64,000 bases of DNA from Arthrobacter globiformis (GTDB lineage Bacteria > Actinomycetota > Actinomycetes > Actinomycetales > Micrococcaceae): NCBI RefSeq assembly GCF_030815865.1, contig NZ_JAUSXI010000001.1, positions 3,968,001 to 4,032,000 on the forward strand. Direction: 5' to 3'. Both the position numbers and the translations under genes were made by a program. The notes beneath the pieces were generated by a model. It saw only the letters and a list, made by a program, of their open reading frames with translations. It had not been told where the DNA came from and ran no database searches. Shown here piece by piece: positions 1 to 8,343 of this stretch (position 1 is the stretch's first letter; the number at the start of each line of letters is the position of its first letter).

Positions 1-357
1 CTGCGCATCGACGTGGGACAGCAGGTTGCCGGAGTAGTCCGGAACGACGTCCACCGACCCGTCCTGCACCGCTTTGAAGTAGATCTCCCGCGAGCCGATG
101 TTCGGCTTGGTGGTGGCGGTGACTCCGGCCGCGCTCAGGGCACCGGCGTAGATCTCGGCGATGATCTGGCTTTCCGGGAAGTCCGCGGAGCCGACGACGA
201 GGGAACCGCCGGAGGTGGCACCCCCGGTTGCACTTGTGGACGGGGACGACAGCGGATTGCCGCTGCTGCAGGCGGACAGGGCAAGAGCGAGGCCGACACC
301 GGCGGCGAGGCCGCCCAGGCCACGGCGGGTAAGAGTCGTGCGGACGGGGTAATTCAT
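1..357 (-). CDS. Osmoprotectant ABC transporter, substrate-binding lipoprotein (partial, C-terminus outside window)
   Basis: Only the first 119 residues are present; the frame is open to the window edge. The start ATG follows a strong AAGGAGG ribosome site and overlaps the stop of the upstream permease gene (ATGA). The N-terminus has Arg residues, a hydrophobic core and a lipobox ending LSAC, so it should be a membrane-anchored lipoprotein. The mature part (VVGSADFPESQIIAEIYAG, then REIYFKAVQDGSVDVVPDYSG) is typical of OpuAC/OpuBC glycine betaine/choline binding proteins. It is the last gene of a four-gene operon with two permeases and an ATPase, and would capture the compatible solute outside the membrane. 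Substrate specificity cannot be read from this fragment. Confidence 0.88.
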   Translation of the reverse strand, partial: MNYPVRTTLTRRGLGGLAAGVGLALALSACSSGNPLSSPSTSATGGATSGGSLVVGSADFPESQIIAEIYAGALSAAGVTATTKPNIGSREIYFKAVQDGSVDVVPDYSGNLLSHVDAQ

Positions 358-1097
358 GCGGTGCCTCCTTGAACAGCGGCTGCCGCGGGCGCGGCGGCCG
401 AGAGATCGGTGACGGCCTTGCGGCCACCCTCGGAACGTGCAGACAGTCCCGGTGAAACGACCAGCCGCTGCACGGCCGCCAGGACAAGGTCGACGACGAT
501 CGCCAGCGCCGCGATGAGGAGCGACCCTGCCAGCATCCTCGGGAAGTCCTGGAGCACCAGCCCGTCGAACAGGTAGCGGCCCAGGCCGCCGAGCGGAAGG
601 TACGCCACCACCGACACGGTGGCGATCACCTGCAGCACGGCGGTGCGGACGCCGCCGAACATCACCAGGAGCCCGTTCGGAACCTCCACGCCGAACAGGA
701 CCTGCAGCTCTTTCATACCCATGGCGCGGGCGGCGTCCACCACGTTTGAGTCCACGCTGGAAATGCCGGCGTAGGTACCGGCCAGCAACGGCGGCACCGT
801 AAGGATGACCAGGGCCCACACCGGTGGCATGAGGCCGCTTCCGGCGACGAGGGCGAACAGCACCAGGAGCCCGAGCGTGGGCAGCGCGCGGAGGGCGCCG
901 GCCACGGCCACGGCCACAACGCGGCCCCTGCCGGTGTGCCCGATGTAGAGGCCGACCGGGACAGCGATAGCGACGGCGATGATCAGGACCAGGCCGCTGT
1001 ACTGCAGGTGTTCGAGCAGGCGGACGGGGATGCCGCCCGGACCGGACCAGTGCGCTGGATCCGCGAGCCAGGCGAACGTTTCAGTGAAGATGTTCAT
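354..1097 (-). CDS. Osmoprotectant ABC transporter permease (second permease)
   Basis: A 247-residue integral membrane protein of the OpuBB/OpuBD (ProW-like) family. It begins MNIFTETFAWLAD, has about five to six hydrophobic segments, and carries the EAA-type loop (VDAARAMGMKELQVLFGVEVP) that contacts the ATPase. A longer in-frame start at 1190 exists, but ATG 1097 overlaps the preceding permease stop (ATGA) and gives the family-typical N-terminus. It overlaps the binding-protein gene by 4 bp. It forms the transmembrane channel with the upstream permease. Confidence 0.9.
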   Translation of the reverse strand: MNIFTETFAWLADPAHWSGPGGIPVRLLEHLQYSGLVLIIAVAIAVPVGLYIGHTGRGRVVAVAVAGALRALPTLGLLVLFALVAGSGLMPPVWALVILTVPPLLAGTYAGISSVDSNVVDAARAMGMKELQVLFGVEVPNGLLVMFGGVRTAVLQVIATVSVVAYLPLGGLGRYLFDGLVLQDFPRMLAGSLLIAALAIVVDLVLAAVQRLVVSPGLSARSEGGRKAVTDLSAAAPAAAAVQGGTA

Positions 1098-1807
1098 GAG
1101 CCCGCCCCCGCGTGCACTTTGGCGTCCGCGAGGAATTCGGCGCCGGACCTGGCGTTCGCGTCGGTCTTTACGGAGCCGGCCCTGGTCCACGGTGTGAGGA
1201 CCCGTTCCAGGATCACCAGCAGAGCGTCCATCACCACTGCCAGCAGCAGGATGGCGACAATCCCCACCACCACTTCCGTGACGAAGTTCCGCTGCAGCCC
1301 GTCCGTGAACAGCATCCCCAGGTTTCCCACGCCCAGCAGCGCGGCGACGCTGACCAGGGAAATGTTGCTCACCGACACCACGCGGAGGCCGGCGAACATC
1401 ACGGGCAGGGACAGCGGCAGGTCGATCTGCAGGAACCGGGCGGCCGGCTTGTAGCCCATGGCCACGGCCGCCTGCCGGAGGTCGTCATCGACGGAATCGA
1501 AGGCGTCCATGGCAGCCCGCACCAGCAGCGCCACGGCGTAGATGGTCAGGGCGACGATGACGTTCAGCGGGTCAAGGATCCGCGTTCCCAGCAGCGGCGG
1601 GAGAATGATGAACAGCGCCAGCGACGGGATGGTGTAGAGCAGGGAGCTCACGGTGGCCACCAGCTGCCGCAGTGCGCTGTGCCGGCGCGAGAACTGTGCC
1701 AGCGGGATGGAGATCAGCAGACCCAGGACCATCGGAACCAGGGCCAGGACCAGGTGCTGGCCGGCCCGTTCAAAGACCATGGGGCTGTTCGCCAGGAACC
1801 ACTCCAT
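1094..1807 (-). CDS. Osmoprotectant ABC transporter permease (first permease)
   Basis: A 237-residue membrane protein beginning MEWFLANSPMVFERAGQHL, of the OpuBB/ProW permease family. It has several hydrophobic helices and a coupling loop (DLRQAAVAMGYKPAARFLQ). ATG 1807 is chosen because it overlaps the ATPase stop codon by one base (TGATG), a sign of translational coupling; the longer open frame to 2023 is Arg/Pro-rich antisense-like sequence. It pairs with the second permease to build the pore. Confidence 0.9.
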   Translation of the reverse strand: MEWFLANSPMVFERAGQHLVLALVPMVLGLLISIPLAQFSRRHSALRQLVATVSSLLYTIPSLALFIILPPLLGTRILDPLNVIVALTIYAVALLVRAAMDAFDSVDDDLRQAAVAMGYKPAARFLQIDLPLSLPVMFAGLRVVSVSNISLVSVAALLGVGNLGMLFTDGLQRNFVTEVVVGIVAILLLAVVMDALLVILERVLTPWTRAGSVKTDANARSGAEFLADAKVHAGAGS

Positions 1808-2895
1808 CAGAGGGCGCCCTGCCGGGTCTGGCGTGCGGACTCGATGACGGAGAGCACCTCCGCGCCCTTGACGATGCCGGCAACCTTGCCGTCGCCGTCG
1901 ACCGCGACGCCGAGCCCCGATGGGGAGGACAGCGCGGCGTCCAGGGCGCGCCGGAGGGTGTCGCCCGGCCGGAACAGGGAGCCGCCGGGGACGAGCTGGG
2001 AGTCGAGGCCGGGGCCCTCCCACCCCAGCGGGCGCTGCTGGTCATCCACCACCAGGCGCCAGGCGTCCGCGCTGGCCCTGGCATCCCCGCCCCGGGTGAC
2101 CGTTTCAACGGGGTGAACCGCGACGCCGTCGGCCGTGGTGAAGGCGAGGTGCCGGAACCCGCGGTCCCGGCCCACAAAGGAAGCCACGAACTCGTTGGCC
2201 GGTGCCCGGAGGATCTCCTCCGGGGCGGCGTACTGCGCGAGCTTGCCGCCGACGGCGAAAACAGCCACCTTGTCGCCCAGCACGGTGGCCTCGTCAATGT
2301 CGTGGGTGACAAAGACGATGGTCTTGGCCAGGTCCCGCTGCAGGCGCAGGAGTTCCTGCTGCAGTTCATCGCGCACCACCGGGTCCACGGCGCTGAAGGG
2401 CTCGTCCATCAGCAGGACCGGCGGATCGGCGGCGAGCGCCCGGGCCACGCCAACGCGCTGCTGCTGGCCGCCCGAGAGCTGCGACGGGTACCGCTTGCCC
2501 AGCGACGGAGCCAGCCCCACGACGTCGAGCAGTTCCTCCGCGCGCTTGCGGGCGTCGGCTTTTGGCACGCCGTTTAGCCTCGGCACGGTGGCGATGTTGT
2601 CCACGACGGAGCGGTGCGGCATCAGCCCGGACGACTGCATCACGTAGCCCATGGAGCGTCGGAGCTCGGCTGCGGGCACGGAAGTGACGTCGCGCCCGCC
2701 CACCGTGATGGTCCCGGAGGTGGGCTCCACCATCCGGTTGATCATGCGCAGGGAGGTAGTCTTGCCGCAGCCTGATGGTCCTACGAACACCGTGATGGAG
2801 CCCTGGTCAATGGACATGCTCAGCTGGTCCACCGCCGGTTGCCCGCTCTGGTACTGCTTGGTGACGCTCTGGAACTCAATCATGGCTTCGGCCAT
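1807..2895 (-). CDS. Glycine betaine/proline-type ABC transporter ATP-binding protein with CBS region
   Basis: A 362-residue ATPase and first gene of the opu-type operon. Walker A is GPSGCGKTT (residues 39-47), the ABC signature LSGGQQQRVGVARAL begins near 140, and Walker B is VLLMDEP near 160. The C-terminal third (about 245-350) resembles the CBS module by which OpuA/ProV ATPases sense ionic strength, so osmotic gating is likely but inferred. The start at 2895 has only a weak AGGTAAG ribosome site; an ATG four codons later is possible. About 265 bp of non-coding DNA with a large inverted repeat lies upstream. Confidence 0.9.
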   Translation of the reverse strand: MAEAMIEFQSVTKQYQSGQPAVDQLSMSIDQGSITVFVGPSGCGKTTSLRMINRMVEPTSGTITVGGRDVTSVPAAELRRSMGYVMQSSGLMPHRSVVDNIATVPRLNGVPKADARKRAEELLDVVGLAPSLGKRYPSQLSGGQQQRVGVARALAADPPVLLMDEPFSAVDPVVRDELQQELLRLQRDLAKTIVFVTHDIDEATVLGDKVAVFAVGGKLAQYAAPEEILRAPANEFVASFVGRDRGFRHLAFTTADGVAVHPVETVTRGGDARASADAWRLVVDDQQRPLGWEGPGLDSQLVPGGSLFRPGDTLRRALDAALSSPSGLGVAVDGDGKVAGIVKGAEVLSVIESARQTRQGAL

Positions 2896-3093
2896 ACCCG
2901 GCTTACCTAACTGTTGGGGGGCAACATCGGACGGTAAAGCGAATTGATCATAAGCACGCTGTTTTTTGGCTGTAAAGCGCGTCTTGACACAGCGTAACCA
3001 GTGCCCAAAGCAAGACCGCCGCAGGCACGGATACCGTGATCATTCGGAGACAAACACGATTGATTCGGCGCCCTCCCCGCCCGGATGGGTGGA

Positions 3094-3158
3094 GGAGTTT
3101 TTGTCCAGATAATGCGCTCTCCGAGAGCTTTTCGAGCCATTATCTGGACAAATACTCC
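3094..3158. repeat. Large imperfect palindrome with nested hairpin
   Basis: Two 21-bp arms (3094-3114 and 3138-3158) are reverse complements with a single mismatch; the core is TTTGTCCAGATAATG. The spacer contains a second small hairpin, GCTCT-ccg-AGAGC. It lies 3 bp beyond the rsgA stop and about 200 bp before the opu operon, both read leftwards. It could be an rsgA terminator, an operator for the osmoprotectant operon, or a REP/MITE-like element. No flanking target duplication was noticed. Confidence 0.7.
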
Positions 3159-3161
3159 AGT

Positions 3162-4223
3162 CTAGGAATGGCGGTAGCGTTCGGCGGCCCGCTGGCTCCG
3201 CCCGGCCACCACCACCTTCTGGTGCCATTCCCGCTGGTACGTCCTTCTCGCCGCAGCGTCGTGGCGCCGCTCCAGGGCGGCGAGCTCGCGCTGGAGCTTG
3301 AGGTAGCTGGCCCACCGCCTCTCCTCGAGGGATCCGTCGTCGAGCGCCGCCCGCACGGCGCACCCGGGTTCCCGGTCATGGGCGCAGTCGGAGAAGCGGC
3401 ACTGCTCGAAGAGCACTTGCAGATCGCCGAACATCTCCTCCATGCCGTCCTCGGCGTCGAACAGGCCGAAGCCGCGGACACCGGGTGTGTCCATCAGCAC
3501 CGCGCCGTTGGGCAGCGGCACCAGCTCCCGCGACGTCGTGGTGTGCCGCCCCCTGCCGTCGGTGGCCCGCACGTCCCCGGTCGACTGGACGTGGTGCCCC
3601 ACGAGCGCGTTGATGAGGGTGGACTTCCCGGCGCCGGAGGGCCCGAGCAGGGCGAGCGTCCACCCCGGCTGCACCCGGGAGAGCAGTTCGTCGATGCCGT
3701 CCCCCTGCTCGGCCGAGGTGGTCACCACGTCCACGCCGGCGGCCTGCAGAATCACCTTCCCGACGACGTCATCGGCGATGTCCGCCAGGTCCGCTTTCGT
3801 GATGATCACCAAGGGCGTGGCACCGGAATCCCAGACCGCCACCAGGGTCCGTTCGAGCCTGTTGTGGCTCAGCGGACGATCCACGGGAACAACCACGCCC
3901 ACCATGTCGATGTTCGCGGCGAGGACCTGCGCCTCCGTGGACGGGTCGAAGGCACGTTTACGGCTGAGCACGGAGGTGGGTGGAAGCAGCCCGACGACGG
4001 CCGGTTCCGCAGCCCGGTTGCGGCCGAGCCAGACCCAGTCGCCGGTGGCCGGCACGGCACCGGCCGGATACGGCAGGTGCACCAGTCCGTCGGCCGTGGC
4101 TGCGACGATCCGGTTCCGGTCCACCCGGACGACCCGGGCCGCGGCCTCGCCGCCGTCGGCCGGATGGGCCGCGAAGTGCTGCGCCACAACCTCCGTGAAA
4201 CCGTACTGGCCTGGGCCGGGCAT
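3162..4223 (-). CDS. rsgA: Ribosome small-subunit-dependent GTPase A
   Basis: A circularly permuted GTPase of the RsgA/YjeQ family that assists late 30S assembly. G4 (ITKAD, about residue 142) precedes the P-loop GPSGAGKST (about 194) and DTPG (about 245), the permuted order that defines the family. A zinc knuckle with Cys/His (CRFSDC, H, then C) follows near 275-288. The chosen ATG 4223 (MPGPGQYGFTEVV) begins just before the conserved domain; an in-frame GTG at 4304 with a GAGG ribosome site would add 27 residues, but that extension has low GC at third positions and looks non-coding. Apparently monocistronic. Confidence 0.9.
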   Translation of the reverse strand: MPGPGQYGFTEVVAQHFAAHPADGGEAAARVVRVDRNRIVAATADGLVHLPYPAGAVPATGDWVWLGRNRAAEPAVVGLLPPTSVLSRKRAFDPSTEAQVLAANIDMVGVVVPVDRPLSHNRLERTLVAVWDSGATPLVIITKADLADIADDVVGKVILQAAGVDVVTTSAEQGDGIDELLSRVQPGWTLALLGPSGAGKSTLINALVGHHVQSTGDVRATDGRGRHTTTSRELVPLPNGAVLMDTPGVRGFGLFDAEDGMEEMFGDLQVLFEQCRFSDCAHDREPGCAVRAALDDGSLEERRWASYLKLQRELAALERRHDAAARRTYQREWHQKVVVAGRSQRAAERYRHS

Positions 4224-4609
4224 GGGCTCAGTGTTTATGAAAGGGGTTGGGTTATGGGTTTGGTTTTGAAGCTGGTTGGCACGAATGCCGGAAGAATTTT
4301 TCACTGTAAACCTCGGGTTGGCCCGAAGCGCCGCCGGCTGGCAAAGCAGTGCGCTGTGTGCGCTGGCTGGCTAAGAGTGGGCAGCAGCGGGGGCAGGAGT
4401 AATGAAGGTGTTTTCGAGAAGGCGCGGAGCGCGCACGAATTCTGCAGTCATCAGGTCCACCTCCCCCGTACGAAGTTCATGCCAGACTGGCCGCCGCCGG
4501 ACAGAAGGTCCGGGGACTCCCCCAGAATAGCCAGCGCGGCGCCGGCTGGCTAGGGTAACCAGGCTGCGGCCGGAAATCAGTCCAGGACTTTCTGTCCAAG
4601 CGAGCGAAT
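4224..4609. other. Intergenic region, no gene seen
   Basis: About 390 bp between rsgA and the Nudix gene. It has G/T-rich stretches near 4235-4275 and several GGCTGGC-type short repeats (around 4334-4372 and 4541-4551). A GTG at 4304 with a GAGG box could extend rsgA. No convincing independent ORF or RNA was recognised. Confidence 0.5.
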
Positions 4610-5062
4610 TCAGTCCAGCTTGCCGTTGACCGGCCGCTCCGAGAACAGCCGAAGCGCGGCGTCAACCAAGGACACCTTGTTCAACGAACCGACATCCTGC
4701 AGCGGAATCCACGCGGCATGTGTGGTGGTGCCGTTCGTTTCGTGGGTGAGCTCCCCGCCCGTCACCCTCGCCTCATAGACCAGGCGGAGTGCCTGGAAGT
4801 CGCGGTCCGCCCCGTCCAGCCGCGAATTCGCTGGCCAATGGCCGACGTCGATCCCGAGCATCTCGCCGATTTCGGCGTGGTACCCCGTCTCCTCGAAGAC
4901 CTCACGGATGCAGCCGTCCACGGGGTGCTCGGCCAAGTCCAGCCCGCCGCCGGGCAGCGTCCAGCCTTCCTTGCCGTCCTGCTTCCAGTACGCCAGAAGG
5001 ATGGCGCCGTCGCGGATGATGACCGCGTAGGCGGCGGGCCGGGTGTCGAAGAGAACGCTCAT
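4610..5062 (-). CDS. Nudix hydrolase
   Basis: A 150-residue Nudix protein. The Nudix box is complete: G39, E45, then REVFEETGY (53-61), matching GX5EX7REUXEEXGU, so it should coordinate Mg2+ and cleave a nucleoside-diphosphate-linked substrate. Substrate is unknown. Start ATG 5062 sits six bases after a TACGCT hexamer (minus strand, 5069-5074), fitting a leaderless transcript; the longer frame to 5218 overlaps the divergent pirin gene and is not family-like. Divergently transcribed from the pirin gene. Confidence 0.85.
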   Translation of the reverse strand: MSVLFDTRPAAYAVIIRDGAILLAYWKQDGKEGWTLPGGGLDLAEHPVDGCIREVFEETGYHAEIGEMLGIDVGHWPANSRLDGADRDFQALRLVYEARVTGGELTHETNGTTTHAAWIPLQDVGSLNKVSLVDAALRLFSERPVNGKLD

Positions 5063-5118
5063 GGCTCCAGCGTAGCCCCGCGCTATCCGCGTGCAGGCGG
5101 CCGTCCTAGAGTGGGACT

Positions 5119-6147
5119 GTGACGAATCTGGAGCTTCTCCCGCAGGAGGAAACCTGCCCGCCCGCCGGCCCGGACACAGGGACGGGTGCCGGGCCCTGCC
5201 TGCAGTTGTGGCCGGCACGCGAAGTGCCGCTCGGCGGGGTCCGCGCGATGTCAGTGCTCCGCACCCTGCCCCAGCGCGGCCTGCCGACGGTGGGGGCCTG
5301 GTGCTTCCTGGACAGTTTTGGCCCCGACCGGACGGCGATGTCCGTGCTGCCGCACCCGCACACCGGACTGCAGACCGTGACGTGGCCGCTGGCCGGGCAG
5401 ATCAGGCACCGGGACAGCGTGGGCAGTGACGTCATTGTTCGTCCGGGCGAGCTGAACATCATGACCGCGGGCCACGGCGTCTCGCACTCCGAGTTTGCCG
5501 TGCTGCCGGCGACGGACGACGGCGGTGCCGGGCTTCCGCTGCAGCGCGGGCTGCAGCTGTGGGTCGCGTTGCCCGACGGGGAGCGGGACAGGCCCCCCGC
5601 CTTCGAGCAGCACCGCGACCTGCCCACGGTCCATGGCCCGGGCTTCACCGCCACGGTGATGGTGGGATCCTTCGCCGGCGCTTCCTCGCCGGCCACGATG
5701 TACACGCCGATCGTCGGAGCGGACGTTCGCTGCGGCGGCGCCGCCGCTTTCCCGCTTGACCCGGCGTTCGAGCACGCCGTTCTGGTGCTCGACGGCGGCC
5801 TGACGGTGGACGGGCAGGAGATCGGCCCGGGACCGCTGGGCTACCTCGGGGCCGGGCGCGAGGTCCTGGCCGTGGATGCCCTGCCGGAGACCCGGTTCGT
5901 TCTGATCGGCGGCGAGCCGCTCCACGAGGAACTGCTGATGTGGTGGAACTTCGTGGGCCGAACCCATGAGGAGGTCGCCCAGGCGCGGGCGGACTGGGAG
6001 GCCCAGGCAGAGCTGTCCGACCCGGCGGCGGAAGGTGCCCGCTTCGGGCTGGTCCACGGCCACGGACCGGATGCGGGACGCGAGGCAGGCAGGATCCCCG
6101 CGCCGCCCTTGCCCGGAGTGAAGCTCAGGCCGCGGACCCGGTCCTAG
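5119..6147 (+). CDS. Pirin family protein
   Basis: A 342-residue bicupin. The N-terminal pirin domain shows the metal-binding set H79, H81 (HPHTGLQT), H123 and E125 (MTAGHGVSHSE), so an iron-type site is expected as in pirins with quercetinase-like or redox-sensor roles. A second cupin half (MYTPIVGADVRCGG onward) and the Pirin C-terminal region follow. The GTG start is six bases after TAGAGT (5107-5112), suggesting a leaderless message. Convergent with the next gene across a strong hairpin. Confidence 0.85.
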   Translation: MTNLELLPQEETCPPAGPDTGTGAGPCLQLWPAREVPLGGVRAMSVLRTLPQRGLPTVGAWCFLDSFGPDRTAMSVLPHPHTGLQTVTWPLAGQIRHRDSVGSDVIVRPGELNIMTAGHGVSHSEFAVLPATDDGGAGLPLQRGLQLWVALPDGERDRPPAFEQHRDLPTVHGPGFTATVMVGSFAGASSPATMYTPIVGADVRCGGAAAFPLDPAFEHAVLVLDGGLTVDGQEIGPGPLGYLGAGREVLAVDALPETRFVLIGGEPLHEELLMWWNFVGRTHEEVAQARADWEAQAELSDPAAEGARFGLVHGHGPDAGREAGRIPAPPLPGVKLRPRTRS

Positions 6148-6211
6148 GGCCCGGCAGCAACCCCGGCCTGGTTCCGTCCCGCCTGTTTCCGTCACGGCGT
6201 GAACGCACACA

Positions 6212-6264
6212 GCGCGAACGGACACTTGGGGCCCTCAGGCGGGGCCTCAAGTGCCCGTTCGCGC
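6212..6264. terminator. Long inverted repeat, probable bidirectional terminator
   Basis: Arms at 6212-6233 and 6241-6264 are reverse complements over about 22 bp with two mismatches; the core is GCGCGAACGG and CACTTG. It lies between two convergent genes (pirin, plus; kinase, minus), the classical place for a two-way terminator. There is no long U-tract, so it may instead be a dispersed repeat used as a terminator. Confidence 0.65.
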
Positions 6265-6279
6265 TTGATTGCACCAGTA

Positions 6280-7236
6280 TCAGGGCTGGTCGCGGACCAG
6301 CAGCGGGACACCGAAGACGGGGTCCTGCGCCAGGATCCGCACGTCGCTGACTCCGGCTGCGGCCAGGTGCTTCCGGAATGATTCCTGCAGCCGGACAACG
6401 TTCATGCCCAGGCCGCTGCCCAGAATGACCGGACCGTCCAGCCCCAGCTGCCGGAGGACCTGCGCGGCCATCTCCGCCAGGTCCTTGCCCGCCTGGTCTA
6501 TCAGGTCGCGGCTGACGCTGTGGCCGGCGTCGGCCGCCTCCACCACCAGCCGGGCCTGCTGCGCCCAGAAGCGCCGTCCGGTGTCCGGGGAGTGGAAGAG
6601 CGCGATCAGCTTGTTCGGGTCATCGGTGTGGCAGGAATCCAGGAGTGCCCGCGTCAGCTCGTCCGGTTCCTGCCCCTGGTTCATGCGCCTCAGGCTGTGC
6701 CGGACGGCCTCGCGGCCAAGCCAGTAACCGCTGCCTTCGTCGCCCAGGAGGTAGCCCCAGCCGCCGGCCCGCGCCTCGTCGCCGTCCCCGTTCGCGCCCC
6801 AGGCCGCCGAGCCCGTGCCCGCAATGACTGCGACGCCGGTGCTGGCGCCGCCTGCCGCGAGCAGGAGCCGGGAGTCGTGGACCACGGTAATCCGGGCCCC
6901 CGGGGCGTGCGGCTCAATGAGGGCGGCCAGGGCGGCCGCGTCCTCATCGGTGTCAATCCCGCCGGCGCCGGCGTAAACCTGCGCCACCGGCCCCCGGCCG
7001 ATTTTGGCGAAAAGCTCCGCTAGGTGCGCCGCGGCTTCCGCACGGCTCACGTTCTGGACGTTGGCGCTTCCCACGCTCTGGTCGGCTACCGGTTCCCCGT
7101 GCTCGAATCGGATGCCCCTCGTCTTGGTGCCGCCGATGTCGAGGCCGATCACGACGTCGTTGGTCCGGGCGTCGCCGGACGCGCCCGTGCTGGACGAAAC
7201 AGGGGCCGCACCGGATAGGTTGTCAGAGTTAGTCAC
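6280..7236 (-). CDS. BadF/BadG-type ATPase, N-acetylglucosamine kinase-like
   Basis: A 318-residue actin-fold sugar kinase. The phosphate-1 motif is GLDIGGTKTRG (about residue 31), an adenosine/phosphate-2 segment is VIAGTGSAAWG, and GWGYLLGDEGSGYWLGREAVR is characteristic of the NAGK/MurK branch of the BadF/BadG/BcrA family. It likely phosphorylates GlcNAc and possibly MurNAc in amino-sugar salvage; the exact substrate is inferred. The GTG start is six bases from TAATCT (minus, 7243-7248), consistent with leaderless translation. Divergent from the nitronate monooxygenase gene. Confidence 0.82.
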   Translation of the reverse strand: MTNSDNLSGAAPVSSSTGASGDARTNDVVIGLDIGGTKTRGIRFEHGEPVADQSVGSANVQNVSRAEAAAHLAELFAKIGRGPVAQVYAGAGGIDTDEDAAALAALIEPHAPGARITVVHDSRLLLAAGGASTGVAVIAGTGSAAWGANGDGDEARAGGWGYLLGDEGSGYWLGREAVRHSLRRMNQGQEPDELTRALLDSCHTDDPNKLIALFHSPDTGRRFWAQQARLVVEAADAGHSVSRDLIDQAGKDLAEMAAQVLRQLGLDGPVILGSGLGMNVVRLQESFRKHLAAAGVSDVRILAQDPVFGVPLLVRDQP

Positions 7237-7272
7237 CAGAACAGATTACTGATTAGCCCCTAGGAGCCAGCC

Positions 7273-8304
7273 ATGCCCCACGCCGAGATTGGTACCCGCA
7301 TCATTGCAGCGCCCATGGCAGGCGGGACGTCCACGCCGGGCTTCGTCTCGGCAGTACACCGCGCCGGGGGACTGGGCTTTCTCGCCGCGGGGTACAAGAG
7401 TGCGGATGCGGTCGGTGCGGAGATTCGCGCCTGCCGGGACGCCGGCGTCCGGTTCGGGGTCAACGTTTTTGTGCCGGACAACGCACAGCTGACCCCCTCC
7501 CCCGATGCCGTGGCAAGGCTCGAGGAGTACCGGAGCAGCCTGGGCCGGGACGCCGGGCGCTACGGCGTAACCGTCCCGCCCCTGGTGCTTGACGACGACG
7601 ATGCCTGGGAGGCGAAGATCGACCTCCTGTTGCAGCACCCGGTTGAACTGGTCAGCTTCGCGTTCGGGCTGCCCGATTCCGCAGTTGTCGAGGCGCTTCG
7701 GCAGGCGGGGTCGACGGTCCTCGCCACGGTCACCAGCCGCGCCGAGGCAGAGCTGGCAGCGGACCGCGGAGCCGACGCCCTCATCGTCCAGCACAGCAGC
7801 GCCGGCGCCCATTCCGGTGCTTTCCTGCCCGGGACGAAACCTGGCGGCATGCCGCCGTCGACGGCTGACCTGATCCGGGAGGTGACGGCCGCCGTCGACC
7901 TGCCGCTGATCGCAGCCGGCGCGGTGTCCGACGCCGCCGCCGTCAGGTCGGTCATTGCCGCGGGGGCAGTTGCCGCGCAGGTGGGAACGGCGCTGCTGCG
8001 GACGGACGAAAGCGGCGCACGCCAGCTGCACAAGGACGCCCTTGGCGATGACCGCTTCACCGAAACAACACCGACCCGGGCGTTCACCGGCCGCTATGCA
8101 CGGGCACTGGTCAATGACTTTGTCCGCGCCCACGGGGACGCCCCCGAGGGCTACCCCGCCATCCACCATCTGACAGCTCCCATCCGCGCAGCGGCCGCCG
8201 CTGCCGGTGACCAGGAGCGGCTGAACCTCTGGGCGGGCAAGGGCTGGCGCTCGGCCAGGACGGGACCCGTGGCCGAGGCTGTGGCCGCGCTCCTGAACGG
8301 TTAG
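7273..8304 (+). CDS. Nitronate monooxygenase family protein
   Basis: A 343-residue FMN-dependent TIM-barrel protein of the NMO/2-nitropropane dioxygenase family. It begins with the typical IAAPMAGGTSTPGFVSAVHRAG and has the phosphate-binding portion DLPLIAAGAVSDAAAVRSVIAAGA with GTALLRTDES. It should oxidise alkyl nitronates or related toxic substrates with flavin. ATG is preceded by TAGGAGCC as ribosome site. Only 36 bp separate it from the divergent kinase gene. Confidence 0.88.
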   Translation: MPHAEIGTRIIAAPMAGGTSTPGFVSAVHRAGGLGFLAAGYKSADAVGAEIRACRDAGVRFGVNVFVPDNAQLTPSPDAVARLEEYRSSLGRDAGRYGVTVPPLVLDDDDAWEAKIDLLLQHPVELVSFAFGLPDSAVVEALRQAGSTVLATVTSRAEAELAADRGADALIVQHSSAGAHSGAFLPGTKPGGMPPSTADLIREVTAAVDLPLIAAGAVSDAAAVRSVIAAGAVAAQVGTALLRTDESGARQLHKDALGDDRFTETTPTRAFTGRYARALVNDFVRAHGDAPEGYPAIHHLTAPIRAAAAAAGDQERLNLWAGKGWRSARTGPVAEAVAALLNG

Positions 8305-8343
8305 AGCCCGGTGCTGGTTAGGGCCCCGGCGCCAGGGGGCCCG

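Noticed and set aside
2907..3140. 77-codon minus-strand frame between rsgA and the opu operon
   Set aside because: It runs through the palindrome and has no ribosome site or protein-like composition.
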